Assembly (NCBI GenBank): GCA_023150275.1
Contig: JAKLLG010000002.1
Coordinates: 262,511 to 326,510, forward strand
DNA: 64,000 nt
DNA from: Rhodocyclaceae bacterium
GTDB lineage: Bacteria; Pseudomonadota; Gammaproteobacteria; Burkholderiales; Rhodocyclaceae
Reading direction: 5' to 3'
The notes beneath the pieces were generated by a model. The model searched no databases. It saw only the letters and a program-made list of their open reading frames with translations, and was not told the DNA's origin. Position numbers and translations under genes: made by a program. Within the stretch, counting starts at the first letter, position 1. Every line of letters starts with the position of its first letter. Of this stretch, positions 52,784 through 60,061 are shown piece after piece.

Positions 52784-54673
52784 ATGAGTAACGACAGGCA
52801 ACCGCTGGCTTCCGTGCTGGCCCCGATCATCGCACGCTGGCGTGGTGATTCGACGGCACTGGTGCAGATTCTGCGCGAGGTGCAGGAAGTGCTCGACTGG
52901 ATCTCGCCCGCAGCGATCGATACCCTCGCGCAGGCACTGCAACTGCCGCGCTCGAAGATCGAAGGCGTGGCAGGCTTCTACAGCTTTTTCTACACGCGAC
53001 CGATGGGGCGCTACCGCGTTCTCTTCGCCGACAACATCATCGAGCGCATGCAGGGCAGCGCTGCGCTGATGGCGCGCATGTGCGAAGCGCTGTGGGTCGA
53101 ACCGGGCAAGGTATCGGAAGACGGTCTCGTCAGCGTCGGCACTACCTCCTGCATCGGCATGAGCGATCAGGGGCCGGCGCTGCTGGTGAACAACATCGTT
53201 GTGCCGGCATTGAACGAAGCCCGCATCGACCAGTTGTGCGAACTGATCCGCGGCGTAGTGCCGCTCGCCGACTGGCCGGCCGAGCTGTTTGCCGTCGAAG
53301 ACAACATCCGTCAGCGCGGCATCCTGCTCGACAGCTCGCTGGCGCCGGGCGATGCGCTGCGTGCGGCGCGCGCGCGCGCCGGGCACGATGGGCTGGAGGC
53401 ATCGAACACCCGTTCCTGGCGCGAAGGCCTGCCGTCCGGCCTGCTCGGGCCGGCGTCGGTCATCGATGAAGTGCGGCGTGCGGGCCTGCGCGGCCGGGGC
53501 GGTGCGGGTTTCGCGACGGCGCTGAAATGGGATGCCTGCCGGAATGCGCCGGTCGCGGCCGGCAAGGAAAGAATCATCGTCTGCAACGCCGACGAAGGCG
53601 AACCCGGCACCTTCAAGGATCGCGTGCTGCTCACCGGCTACGCGGATCTGGTTTTCGAGGGCATGACCGTGGCCGCTTACGCCGTTGGCGCAACGCGCGG
53701 CTTCCTCTACCTGCGTGGCGAGTATCGCTATCTGCTCGCGCCGCTGCAGGCGGTTCTGGAACGGCGCCGCGAAGCGGGCGTGCTTGGCCGTTCGATCCTC
53801 GGCATTCCCGGTGCTGATTTCGACATCGAGATCCATCTCGGTGCCGGCGCCTACGTCTGCGGCGAGGAGTCGGCCTTGATCGAGTCGCTCGAAGGCAAGC
53901 GCGGCACGCCGCGCAACCGGCCGCCGTTCCCGGTCACCAACGGCTATCTGGATCAGCCGACCGTGGTCGACAACGTCGAGACCTTTGCCTGCGCCGCCCT
54001 GATTGCGCTGAATGGCGGCGAGTGGTTCGCCGGCTTCGGTACCGAGAAATCGAGCGGCACCAAGCTGCTTTCCGTTTCCGGCGATGTGGCGCGGCCCGGC
54101 ATCTACGAGTTCCCGTTCGGCGTCAGCATCGGCGAGGTGCTCGCCGCGAGCGGTGCCGTCGGCACGCAGGCGGTTCAGGTTGGTGGCCCCTCCGGCACCT
54201 GCGTGAATGTCGCCGAATTCGGGTGCCGCATCGCTTTCGAGGATGTACCTTCGGCCGGCGCCTTCATGGTCTTCGACGCAACGCGCGACATGTTCGAGGT
54301 GGCGCGCAACTTCACCCACTTCTTCGCGCACGAGAGTTGCGGCTTCTGCACGCCGTGCCGCGTCGGCACGTCGCTGCTCAGGAACCTGATGGACAAGCTG
54401 GCCAACGGGCACGGCTCGCCGTACGACTTTGCCGAAATCGAGAAAATGAACCATATCCTGCAGCAGATGAGCCACTGCGGTCTCGGCCACTCGGCCTGCA
54501 ACCCGGTGCTCGACACCATCGCGCGCTTTCGCCCCGCCTACGAGCGTCGTCTGTCGAATATCGCCTTCGAGCCGGCCTTCGACCTCGACCGTGCGCTCGC
54601 ACCGGCCCGGCAGATGACCGGCCGCGACGACGAGGGGGCCCATCTGCCGCGGCATCACGAGGAGCAGGCATGA
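52784..54673 (+). CDS. hoxF: NAD-reducing hydrogenase diaphorase subunit HoxF
   Basis: Flavin subunit of the cytoplasmic bidirectional NAD-linked [NiFe]-hydrogenase, where NAD+ and NADH react. The 629 residues combine a NuoE-like domain (~1-150) and a NuoF-like domain (~170-600). The NuoF part keeps [41 protein letters not shown] and cluster ligands Cys519, Cys522, Cys525 and Cys565. In the NuoE-like part the first Cys pair is missing and the second reads TSCIGMSDQGP, with Ser127 where the second cysteine of that pair would stand, so its [2Fe-2S] cluster is probably absent. It is first in hoxFUYHW and its stop overlaps hoxU (ATGA). Confidence 0.95.
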   Translation: MSNDRQPLASVLAPIIARWRGDSTALVQILREVQEVLDWISPAAIDTLAQALQLPRSKIEGVAGFYSFFYTRPMGRYRVLFADNIIERMQGSAALMARMCEALWVEPGKVSEDGLVSVGTTSCIGMSDQGPALLVNNIVVPALNEARIDQLCELIRGVVPLADWPAELFAVEDNIRQRGILLDSSLAPGDALRAARARAGHDGLEASNTRSWREGLPSGLLGPASVIDEVRRAGLRGRGGAGFATALKWDACRNAPVAAGKERIIVCNADEGEPGTFKDRVLLTGYADLVFEGMTVAAYAVGATRGFLYLRGEYRYLLAPLQAVLERRREAGVLGRSILGIPGADFDIEIHLGAGAYVCGEESALIESLEGKRGTPRNRPPFPVTNGYLDQPTVVDNVETFACAALIALNGGEWFAGFGTEKSSGTKLLSVSGDVARPGIYEFPFGVSIGEVLAASGAVGTQAVQVGGPSGTCVNVAEFGCRIAFEDVPSAGAFMVFDATRDMFEVARNFTHFFAHESCGFCTPCRVGTSLLRNLMDKLANGHGSPYDFAEIEKMNHILQQMSHCGLGHSACNPVLDTIARFRPAYERRLSNIAFEPAFDLDRALAPARQMTGRDDEGAHLPRHHEEQA

Positions 54674-55389
54674 ACGGGACGACGACAACGCTGACGCTGG
54701 ACGGCCGCGAGATTCCCTTCCGCGACGGGCAGACCATCATTCAGGCGGCCGAGGCCGCCGGCGCCTGGATTCCGCACCTCTGCTACCACCCTGATTTCAA
54801 GCCGCATGGCTCGTGCAAGCTGTGCACGGTGAAGGTGAACGGCCGCCACATGGCGTCGTGCACGACGCGCGCCGCGGCCGGGCAGGTGGTCGAAAGCGAT
54901 AGCGAAGAACTCAACGGCGAGCGGCGCACGCTGCTGCAGATGCTCTTCGTCGAAGGCAATCATTTCTGTCCCTCGTGCGAGAAGAGCGGCAACTGCAAGC
55001 TGCAGGCGACCGCCTACGCGCTCGGCATGATGACGCCGCATTTCGATCACTTCTACCCGAACCGGCCGGTCGATGCCTCGCACCCCGACATCCTGCTCGA
55101 TTTCAACCGCTGCATCCTCTGTTCGCTGTGCGTGCGCGCGAGCCGCGATGTGGACAAGAAGTTCGTGTTCGCGCTCTCCGGGCGCGGCATCGGTACCAAA
55201 CTGATCGTTAACGCGGCGAGCGGGCAGCTTGCGGATACCGATGTGGCGCTGGACGACAAGGCCCTCGCCGTCTGCCCGGTCGGCGTCATTCTCAGGAAGC
55301 GGCACGGCTTCGCGGTGCCGATCGGCGAGCGCACTTACGACAAGGTGCCGATTTCCTGCGCGGCGAACGATGCGAAGGAGGAAGCATGA
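54670..55389 (+). CDS. hoxU: NAD-reducing hydrogenase diaphorase iron-sulfur subunit HoxU
   Basis: Electron-transfer subunit between HoxF and HoxY, homologous to the N-terminus of NuoG. The start ATG at 54670 overlaps the hoxF stop; the frame is open upstream only as a hoxF shadow. The 239 residues carry a [2Fe-2S] set Cys38, Cys49, Cys52, Cys64. A His97/Cys100/Cys103/Cys109 set (HFCPSCEKSGNC) and a [4Fe-4S] set Cys148, Cys151, Cys154, Cys202 (RCILCSLC; VCPVG) follow. All ligands are intact. Confidence 0.95.
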   Translation: MNGTTTTLTLDGREIPFRDGQTIIQAAEAAGAWIPHLCYHPDFKPHGSCKLCTVKVNGRHMASCTTRAAAGQVVESDSEELNGERRTLLQMLFVEGNHFCPSCEKSGNCKLQATAYALGMMTPHFDHFYPNRPVDASHPDILLDFNRCILCSLCVRASRDVDKKFVFALSGRGIGTKLIVNAASGQLADTDVALDDKALAVCPVGVILRKRHGFAVPIGERTYDKVPISCAANDAKEEA

Positions 55390-55940
55390 GCGGCGCCAGA
55401 AAACTGCGCGTGGCAACGACCTCGCTCGCCGGCTGCTTCGGTTGCCACATGTCCTTCCTTGACATCGACGAGCATCTGTTCGAGCTGATCGAACTGATCG
55501 AGTTCGACCGCTCGCCGCTGACCGACATCAAGGAAGTGGGCCAGAATGGCGACTGCGACCTCGGCATCATCGAGGGCGGCTTGTGCAATGCCGAGAACGT
55601 ACAGATCCTGCGCGAGTTCCGCGCCCGCTGCAAAAAGCTGGTGGCGCTCGGCGCCTGCGCGGTGAACGGCGGCCTGCCCGCGCAGCGCAACCACCTCAAG
55701 CTGACCGAAATTCTCGAAGAGGTCTATCACACCTCGCCTGGCATCGCGCAGGGCCGCATTCCCAACGATCCGGAGCTGCCGCTGCCGCTGAACAAGGTGC
55801 ACCCGCTGCACGAGGTGGTGAAGATCGACTGGTTCATTCCCGGCTGCCCGCCCTCCGGCGAGGCGATCTGGAAGGCGCTGACCGACATCGTTGCCGGCCG
55901 CGATCCCGAGCTTGGTTTCGGCGTGCTGCACTACGACTGA
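55386..55940 (+). CDS. hoxY: NAD-reducing hydrogenase small subunit HoxY
   Basis: Small subunit of the hydrogenase module, carrying the proximal [4Fe-4S] cluster next to the NiFe site. The 184 residues match the short HoxY type without a Tat signal, in keeping with a cytoplasmic enzyme. Cluster ligands are visible in LAGCFGCHMSFLDID (Cys17, Cys20), GACAVNGGLP and IPGCPPSGEAIW. It overlaps hoxU by four bases (ATGA). Unlike the other junctions in this operon, 178 bases separate it from hoxH. Confidence 0.95.
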   Translation: MSGARKLRVATTSLAGCFGCHMSFLDIDEHLFELIELIEFDRSPLTDIKEVGQNGDCDLGIIEGGLCNAENVQILREFRARCKKLVALGACAVNGGLPAQRNHLKLTEILEEVYHTSPGIAQGRIPNDPELPLPLNKVHPLHEVVKIDWFIPGCPPSGEAIWKALTDIVAGRDPELGFGVLHYD

Positions 55941-56118
55941 CGGAGTGCTCCGTGAAGCGCGAATCAATTCAGGAAGTCGACGAAGGCTTTCCCGGGAAGG
56001 AAGAAGGGGGAGCAGGGACGGGAAGTCCCGAGGCGCTGTCTCCCTTCACCCTTTGCCCCTCTCTCTTCTCCCGCATCGCTGAGCAGCGACACTCATACTT
56101 GCCAGGATTTCTGAACCC
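55940..56118 (+). other. Structured hoxY-hoxH spacer
   Basis: It starts with ACGGAG-TG-CTCCGT (55940-55953). It then holds TTCCCGGGAA (55989-55998), a purine-rich tract (about 55994-56024) and a pyrimidine-rich tract (about 56037-56072) that could pair into a long imperfect hairpin, and TCGCTG-AG-CAGCGA (56076-56089). I find no convincing coding frame. It may be an mRNA-stability element or a small repeat insertion. The weak SD AGGA of hoxH is near 56104. Confidence 0.6.
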
Positions 56119-57582
56119 ATGACTTACCATCTGGAAACCGCCGAACACCCCGAGAATCTGCGCCGCGTCGCGATCGATCCGGTCTCCCGCGTCGAGGGTC
56201 ACGGCAAGGTGACGCTGCTCATCGATGAGCACGACAAGGTGCAGCAGGTGCGCCTGCATATCGTCGAATTCCGCGGCTTCGAAAAATTCATCCAGGGGCG
56301 CCCCTACTGGGAAGTGCCGGTGATGGTGCAGCGCCTCTGCGGCATTTGCCCGGTATCGCATCATCTGGCGGCCTCCAAGGCATTCGATGCCATCGTTGGT
56401 GCGCGGCGGCTGACACCGACCGCCGAGAAAGTCCGCCGCCTGATGCACTACGGCCAGATTCTGCAGTCGCATGCCTTGCACTTCTTCCACCTCTGCTCGC
56501 CGGATCTGCTGTTCGGTTTCGACAGCGAGGTTGGCCGGCGCAATATCGTCGGTGTCGCCGCGAAGCACCCGGAGACGGCACGGCGCGGCGTGCTGATCCG
56601 CAAGTTTGGCCAGGAGGCGATCCGCATCACCGCCGGCAAGCGCATCCACGGCACCGGTGCGATTCCCGGCGGCGTCAACAAGTCGCTGAAGATCGAGGAG
56701 CGCGATTATCTGCTGAAGGATGCCTATCAGATCGTTGCCTGGTGCCGCGATGCGGTGCATCTCGCGCGCGAACTGCACGAGAGCGATCCGGCGCTGTACA
56801 ACAGCTTCGGTATCTTCCGCTCGCACTTCATGTCGCTGGTCGGCCCCGATGGGGCGCTCGATCTCTACGATGGAAAGCTGCGCGCGCGCGACGACGCCGG
56901 GGCGATCTACTTCGACGGCATCGATCCTGCCGACTACGACAAGCTGATCCAGGAAGAGGTCAAATCCTGGAGCTACATGAAGTTCCCCTACCTGCGTGCG
57001 CTCGGCAACGAGCACGGCTGGTACAAGGTCGGCCCGCTCGCCCGCGTGCAGAACTGCGACAGCATTCCGACCCCGCTCGCCGATGCCGAGCGGCGCGAGT
57101 TCCTCGACTACGCCGGTGGCACGCCGATGCACGCCGCACTTGGCTACCACTGGGCGCGCATGATCGAGATGCTGCATGCGGCGGAGACGATCAAGGATCT
57201 GTTGCACGACCCCGACCTTCTCGGCAACGATCTGCTCGCCGGCGGCGAACGGGGTTTCGAGGGGGTCGGCATGATCGAGGCGCCGCGCGGCACGCTGATT
57301 CACCACTATCGCGTCGACGAAAACGATCTGGTCAGCATGTGCAACCTGATCGTATCCACCACGCACAACAACCAGGCGATGAACGAGGCCATCCGCCACG
57401 TGGCGCGGCGTTACCTCCACGGGCGCGAGGTTACCGAGGGGCTCCTGAACCACATCGAGGTGGCGATCCGCGCCTACGACCCATGCCTGTCGTGCGCCAC
57501 GCACGCGCTCGGCAAGATGCCGCTGACGGTGGAACTGCGCGACGCCCGCGGCGATCTCGTGCACGAACTGTGCCGCAACTGA
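56119..57582 (+). CDS. hoxH: NAD-reducing hydrogenase large subunit HoxH ([NiFe] site)
   Basis: Catalytic subunit that splits or forms H2. It has 487 residues. The N-terminal nickel motif RLCGICPVSHH holds Cys74 and Cys77. The C-terminal motif DPCLSCATHALGKM holds Cys456 and Cys459. By analogy with known HoxH, the ~25-residue extension after His462 is removed by HoxW once Ni is inserted. VSRVEGHGK near residue 22 is also typical. The end overlaps the hoxW start by 13 bases. Group 3d is the best fit given HoxF and HoxU. Confidence 0.96.
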   Translation: MTYHLETAEHPENLRRVAIDPVSRVEGHGKVTLLIDEHDKVQQVRLHIVEFRGFEKFIQGRPYWEVPVMVQRLCGICPVSHHLAASKAFDAIVGARRLTPTAEKVRRLMHYGQILQSHALHFFHLCSPDLLFGFDSEVGRRNIVGVAAKHPETARRGVLIRKFGQEAIRITAGKRIHGTGAIPGGVNKSLKIEERDYLLKDAYQIVAWCRDAVHLARELHESDPALYNSFGIFRSHFMSLVGPDGALDLYDGKLRARDDAGAIYFDGIDPADYDKLIQEEVKSWSYMKFPYLRALGNEHGWYKVGPLARVQNCDSIPTPLADAERREFLDYAGGTPMHAALGYHWARMIEMLHAAETIKDLLHDPDLLGNDLLAGGERGFEGVGMIEAPRGTLIHHYRVDENDLVSMCNLIVSTTHNNQAMNEAIRHVARRYLHGREVTEGLLNHIEVAIRAYDPCLSCATHALGKMPLTVELRDARGDLVHELCRN

Positions 57583-58070
57583 AGGCCCCCTTCGTCGTGC
57601 TCGCCTGCGGCAATCCCAGCCGTGGCGACGATGCGCTCGGCCCGCTGCTGCTTGCCCGGCTGTCGCCATGGCTGCAGGAAGCTGGACTCGACGGGCATTT
57701 CGAGCTGATCGAGGATTTCCAGTTCCAGATCGAGCACGCCCTCGATCTGCAGGGGCGACAGGCTGCGCTCTTCATCGATGCCGGTGAAGGAACAGCGCCA
57801 CCGTTTTTCCTGCAGCGGGTGCTCGCCGAGCGGAGGCAGGCACCGACCTCGCACGCGCTGTCGCCGGGCGCCGTCGTCGCGGTGCTCGAACGGATTGATG
57901 ATGCAGTGCCGCCGGATGTGCAGATGCTCTGCGTGCGCGGCGAGCGCTTCGAACTGGGAGAGGGGCTGAGTGCAGCCGCGTCACGCCATCTGGAACCGGC
58001 CTGGCAGGCGCTGCAGGCGTGGTGTCGGGCGTGCATTGCCGGCGACATCGGTGCCGCCGGCAGGCAGTAA
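57570..58070 (+). CDS. hoxW: Hydrogenase maturation endopeptidase HoxW (GTG start)
   Basis: Nickel-dependent protease that trims the HoxH C-terminus as the last maturation step. I start at GTG 57570, inside the end of hoxH, giving 166 residues that begin MPQLKAPFVVLACGNPSRGD. A later GTG at 57597 would cut into the first beta strand. The family motif GNPSRGDDALG lies at 14-24. Asp70 (LFIDAGEG) and His95 match the other metal-binding positions of HyaD/HycI-type proteases. No SD is obvious, so it is probably coupled to hoxH. No hyp genes are in this window. Confidence 0.88.
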   Translation: MPQLKAPFVVLACGNPSRGDDALGPLLLARLSPWLQEAGLDGHFELIEDFQFQIEHALDLQGRQAALFIDAGEGTAPPFFLQRVLAERRQAPTSHALSPGAVVAVLERIDDAVPPDVQMLCVRGERFELGEGLSAAASRHLEPAWQALQAWCRACIAGDIGAAGRQ

Positions 58071-58081
58071 GTGACTGCGGG

Positions 58082-58525
58082 TCAGCGGTAGACCAGCACC
58101 GGAATCTTCGAATGCGTCAGCACCTTGTTCGTTTCACTGCCGAGCAGCAGACTGCTGATGCCGCGGCGGCCGTGTGAAGCCATGAAGATCAAGTCGCAGC
58201 CCGATTTTTCGGCGGCTTCGACAATCGCCTCGTAGGGGACGTCGCTGGTGATCGAAAGCGTGCTGCAGTCGACGCCGCTGTCGCGGCAGAGCGATTCGAC
58301 GAAACCGAGCACGGTCTTCGCCTGCTGCTCCGCGAGTTCGGCGAATTTCTCCGGGGTCGTCGGGTCGATCAGGGCGCCTTCGCCGTAGTAGGTGACCGGG
58401 TATTCTGGCTTGGCATAGAAGGCGGTAATGCGTGCACCGGCCTCCTTGGCGAACGAAACCGCGCGCTGCACGGTCTGCTGCGACAGCTCGGAGCCGTCGG
58501 TGGGGACGAGAATATGCTTGAACAT
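58082..58525 (-). CDS. Universal stress protein UspA family
   Basis: Small cytoplasmic stress protein. I start at MFKHILVPTDGSELSQ (147 residues), preceded by AGGGAGAACGCACG; 10 extra codons upstream lack conservation. ATP-binding residues are visible as VPTDGS at the N-terminus and G-x2-G-x9-G-S/T (GRRGISSLLLGSETNKVL) at the C-terminus, so it should be of the ATP-binding type. It converges with hoxW (11 bases apart) and diverges from the beta-CASP gene. An FNR-like box and TATAGT -10 sit in front of it, matching the anaerobic induction seen for usp genes in other bacteria. Confidence 0.93.
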   Translation of the reverse strand: MFKHILVPTDGSELSQQTVQRAVSFAKEAGARITAFYAKPEYPVTYYGEGALIDPTTPEKFAELAEQQAKTVLGFVESLCRDSGVDCSTLSITSDVPYEAIVEAAEKSGCDLIFMASHGRRGISSLLLGSETNKVLTHSKIPVLVYR

Positions 58526-58553
58526 CGTGCGTTCTCCCTGTGTGATTCGATTC

Positions 58554-58595
58554 ACTATAGGCGCTGCATCGTAGCCCGAAATTGACTGAAATCAA
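58554..58595 (-). promoter_or_regulatory. FNR/ANR-like promoter of usp (also between usp and the beta-CASP gene)
   Basis: On the minus strand: TTGAT-TTCA-GTCAA (58595-58582), 22 bases, then TATAGT (58559-58554). This is exact class II FNR geometry, with a predicted start near 58547. The box differs at only one base from the one upstream of the hemerythrin gene. It could also influence the divergent beta-CASP gene. Confidence 0.68.
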
Positions 58596-58628
58596 ACCGC
58601 TTCCGGTGCCCGGTGCAACAATCGAGAA

Positions 58629-60026
58629 ATGATCACCTTCCAGTTCCATGGTGCTGCCGGTGAAGTGACCGGTTCATGCCTGCTGGTGCGGACGCCGGCG
58701 TGCAGCTTCCTCGTCGACTGCGGCATGTTCCAGGGCGGGCGCGATGCCGCGCACAAGAACCTGGCGGCCCTGTCGTTCGACGTGCGCGCGCTCGATTTCG
58801 TGCTGCTCACGCACGCGCACATCGATCATTCCGGTCTGCTGCCGCGCCTGTACATGCTTGGCTATCGCGGGCCGATCTACGTCACCGCGGCGACTGGCGA
58901 CCTGCTCGAAGTGCTGCTCCTCGACAGCGCCCACATCCAGGAGAAGGAGGCCGAGTGGGCGCTGCGCCAGCGTCATGGGCGTCGCGGGGCGATCCGTGCG
59001 ATGCCGCAGCCGCTCTACTCGGTGACGCAGGCGATGGAGGCGCTGAAGCACCTGCGCCCGGTCGGCTATGGCGAAACCTTTTCGCCGCACCCATCCATGA
59101 AGGTACGTTTCCTCGATGCCGGACACATCCTCGGTTCGGCGATCATCGAGTTGAAAACTGCCGGCAAGACGTTCGTCTTTTCCGGTGACCTCGGCCAGCA
59201 CGGGCGACCGGTGATGAATGATCCGACGCCGCTTGAACATGCTGACGCGCTGGTCGTCGAATCGACCTACGGTGATCGGCATCACCGTTCGCTTGCGGAA
59301 ACCGAGAACGAGCTGGTCGCGGCCCTGAAGCAGACGCTGTTCGAGCAGCAGGGCAACGTCGTGATTCCGGCCTTTGCGGTTGGTCGCACGCAGGAACTGA
59401 TCTACATGCTCGCAGCGCTGATTCGCGATGGGCGCTTGCCGCGGCTGCGCATCTATGTCGATTCGCCGATGGCGCAGGCCGTGACGCGGCTGACGATCAA
59501 GCACGAGGCCTTGCTCGATGCCGAAACGCAGGCACTGATGGCCTGGCAGCGCGCGCATCCGCATCTGCTCGATGTGCATTTCGTCGCCGACTTCCGCGAA
59601 TCGATGGCGCTGGCCGATATTCGCGGCGGTGCGCTGATCATCTCCGCAAGCGGCATGTGCGAGGCCGGCCGGATCAAGTATCACCTGCAGAACAACCTCG
59701 CGCGCCCCGAATGTGCCGTGCTGATCACCGGTTTCCAGGCCGCCGGAACCCTGGGGCGCAGGCTGGTCGACGGGGCGCGCAACGTTCGCATATTCGGGCA
59801 AGCGGTGCCGGTGCGGGCGCGCATCCACACCATCGGTGGTCTCTCCGCGCATGCCGATCGGGGAGCACTGCTTGCGTGGCTGCGCGGTTTTCGCAGGGCG
59901 CCGGCAAAAACCTTCGTCGTGCACGGGGAAGCGCTGTCGGCGCAGGCGCTTGCCGAGGGTATCCGCACCGAGTTGGGGTGGGTTGATGTTGTGGTGCCCG
60001 GCATCCGCAGCGAATGGGGGCTATGA
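58629..60026 (+). CDS. Beta-CASP metallo-beta-lactamase-fold RNA hydrolase-like protein
   Basis: Predicted zinc-dependent RNA-processing enzyme of the CPSF/YSH1-like bacterial group. The 465 residues have the motif THAHIDHSG (His62, His64, Asp66, His67), GHILGSA and SGDLGQHGRP. The beta-CASP part has IPAFAVGRTQELIYML, SPMAQAVT, ISASGMCEAGRIKYHL, TGFQAAGTLGRRL and the final GGLSAHAD and VHGE. All catalytic positions are kept. It is divergent from usp and 35 bases upstream of the PHA synthase gene. This usp/MBL/PhaC grouping recurs in oxygen-limited regulons of other proteobacteria, from memory. The actual RNA target is unknown. Confidence 0.92.
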   Translation: MITFQFHGAAGEVTGSCLLVRTPACSFLVDCGMFQGGRDAAHKNLAALSFDVRALDFVLLTHAHIDHSGLLPRLYMLGYRGPIYVTAATGDLLEVLLLDSAHIQEKEAEWALRQRHGRRGAIRAMPQPLYSVTQAMEALKHLRPVGYGETFSPHPSMKVRFLDAGHILGSAIIELKTAGKTFVFSGDLGQHGRPVMNDPTPLEHADALVVESTYGDRHHRSLAETENELVAALKQTLFEQQGNVVIPAFAVGRTQELIYMLAALIRDGRLPRLRIYVDSPMAQAVTRLTIKHEALLDAETQALMAWQRAHPHLLDVHFVADFRESMALADIRGGALIISASGMCEAGRIKYHLQNNLARPECAVLITGFQAAGTLGRRLVDGARNVRIFGQAVPVRARIHTIGGLSAHADRGALLAWLRGFRRAPAKTFVVHGEALSAQALAEGIRTELGWVDVVVPGIRSEWGL

Positions 60027-60061
60027 TATGTTGAAGATGCAGCGCAACAAGGGAGAACAGC

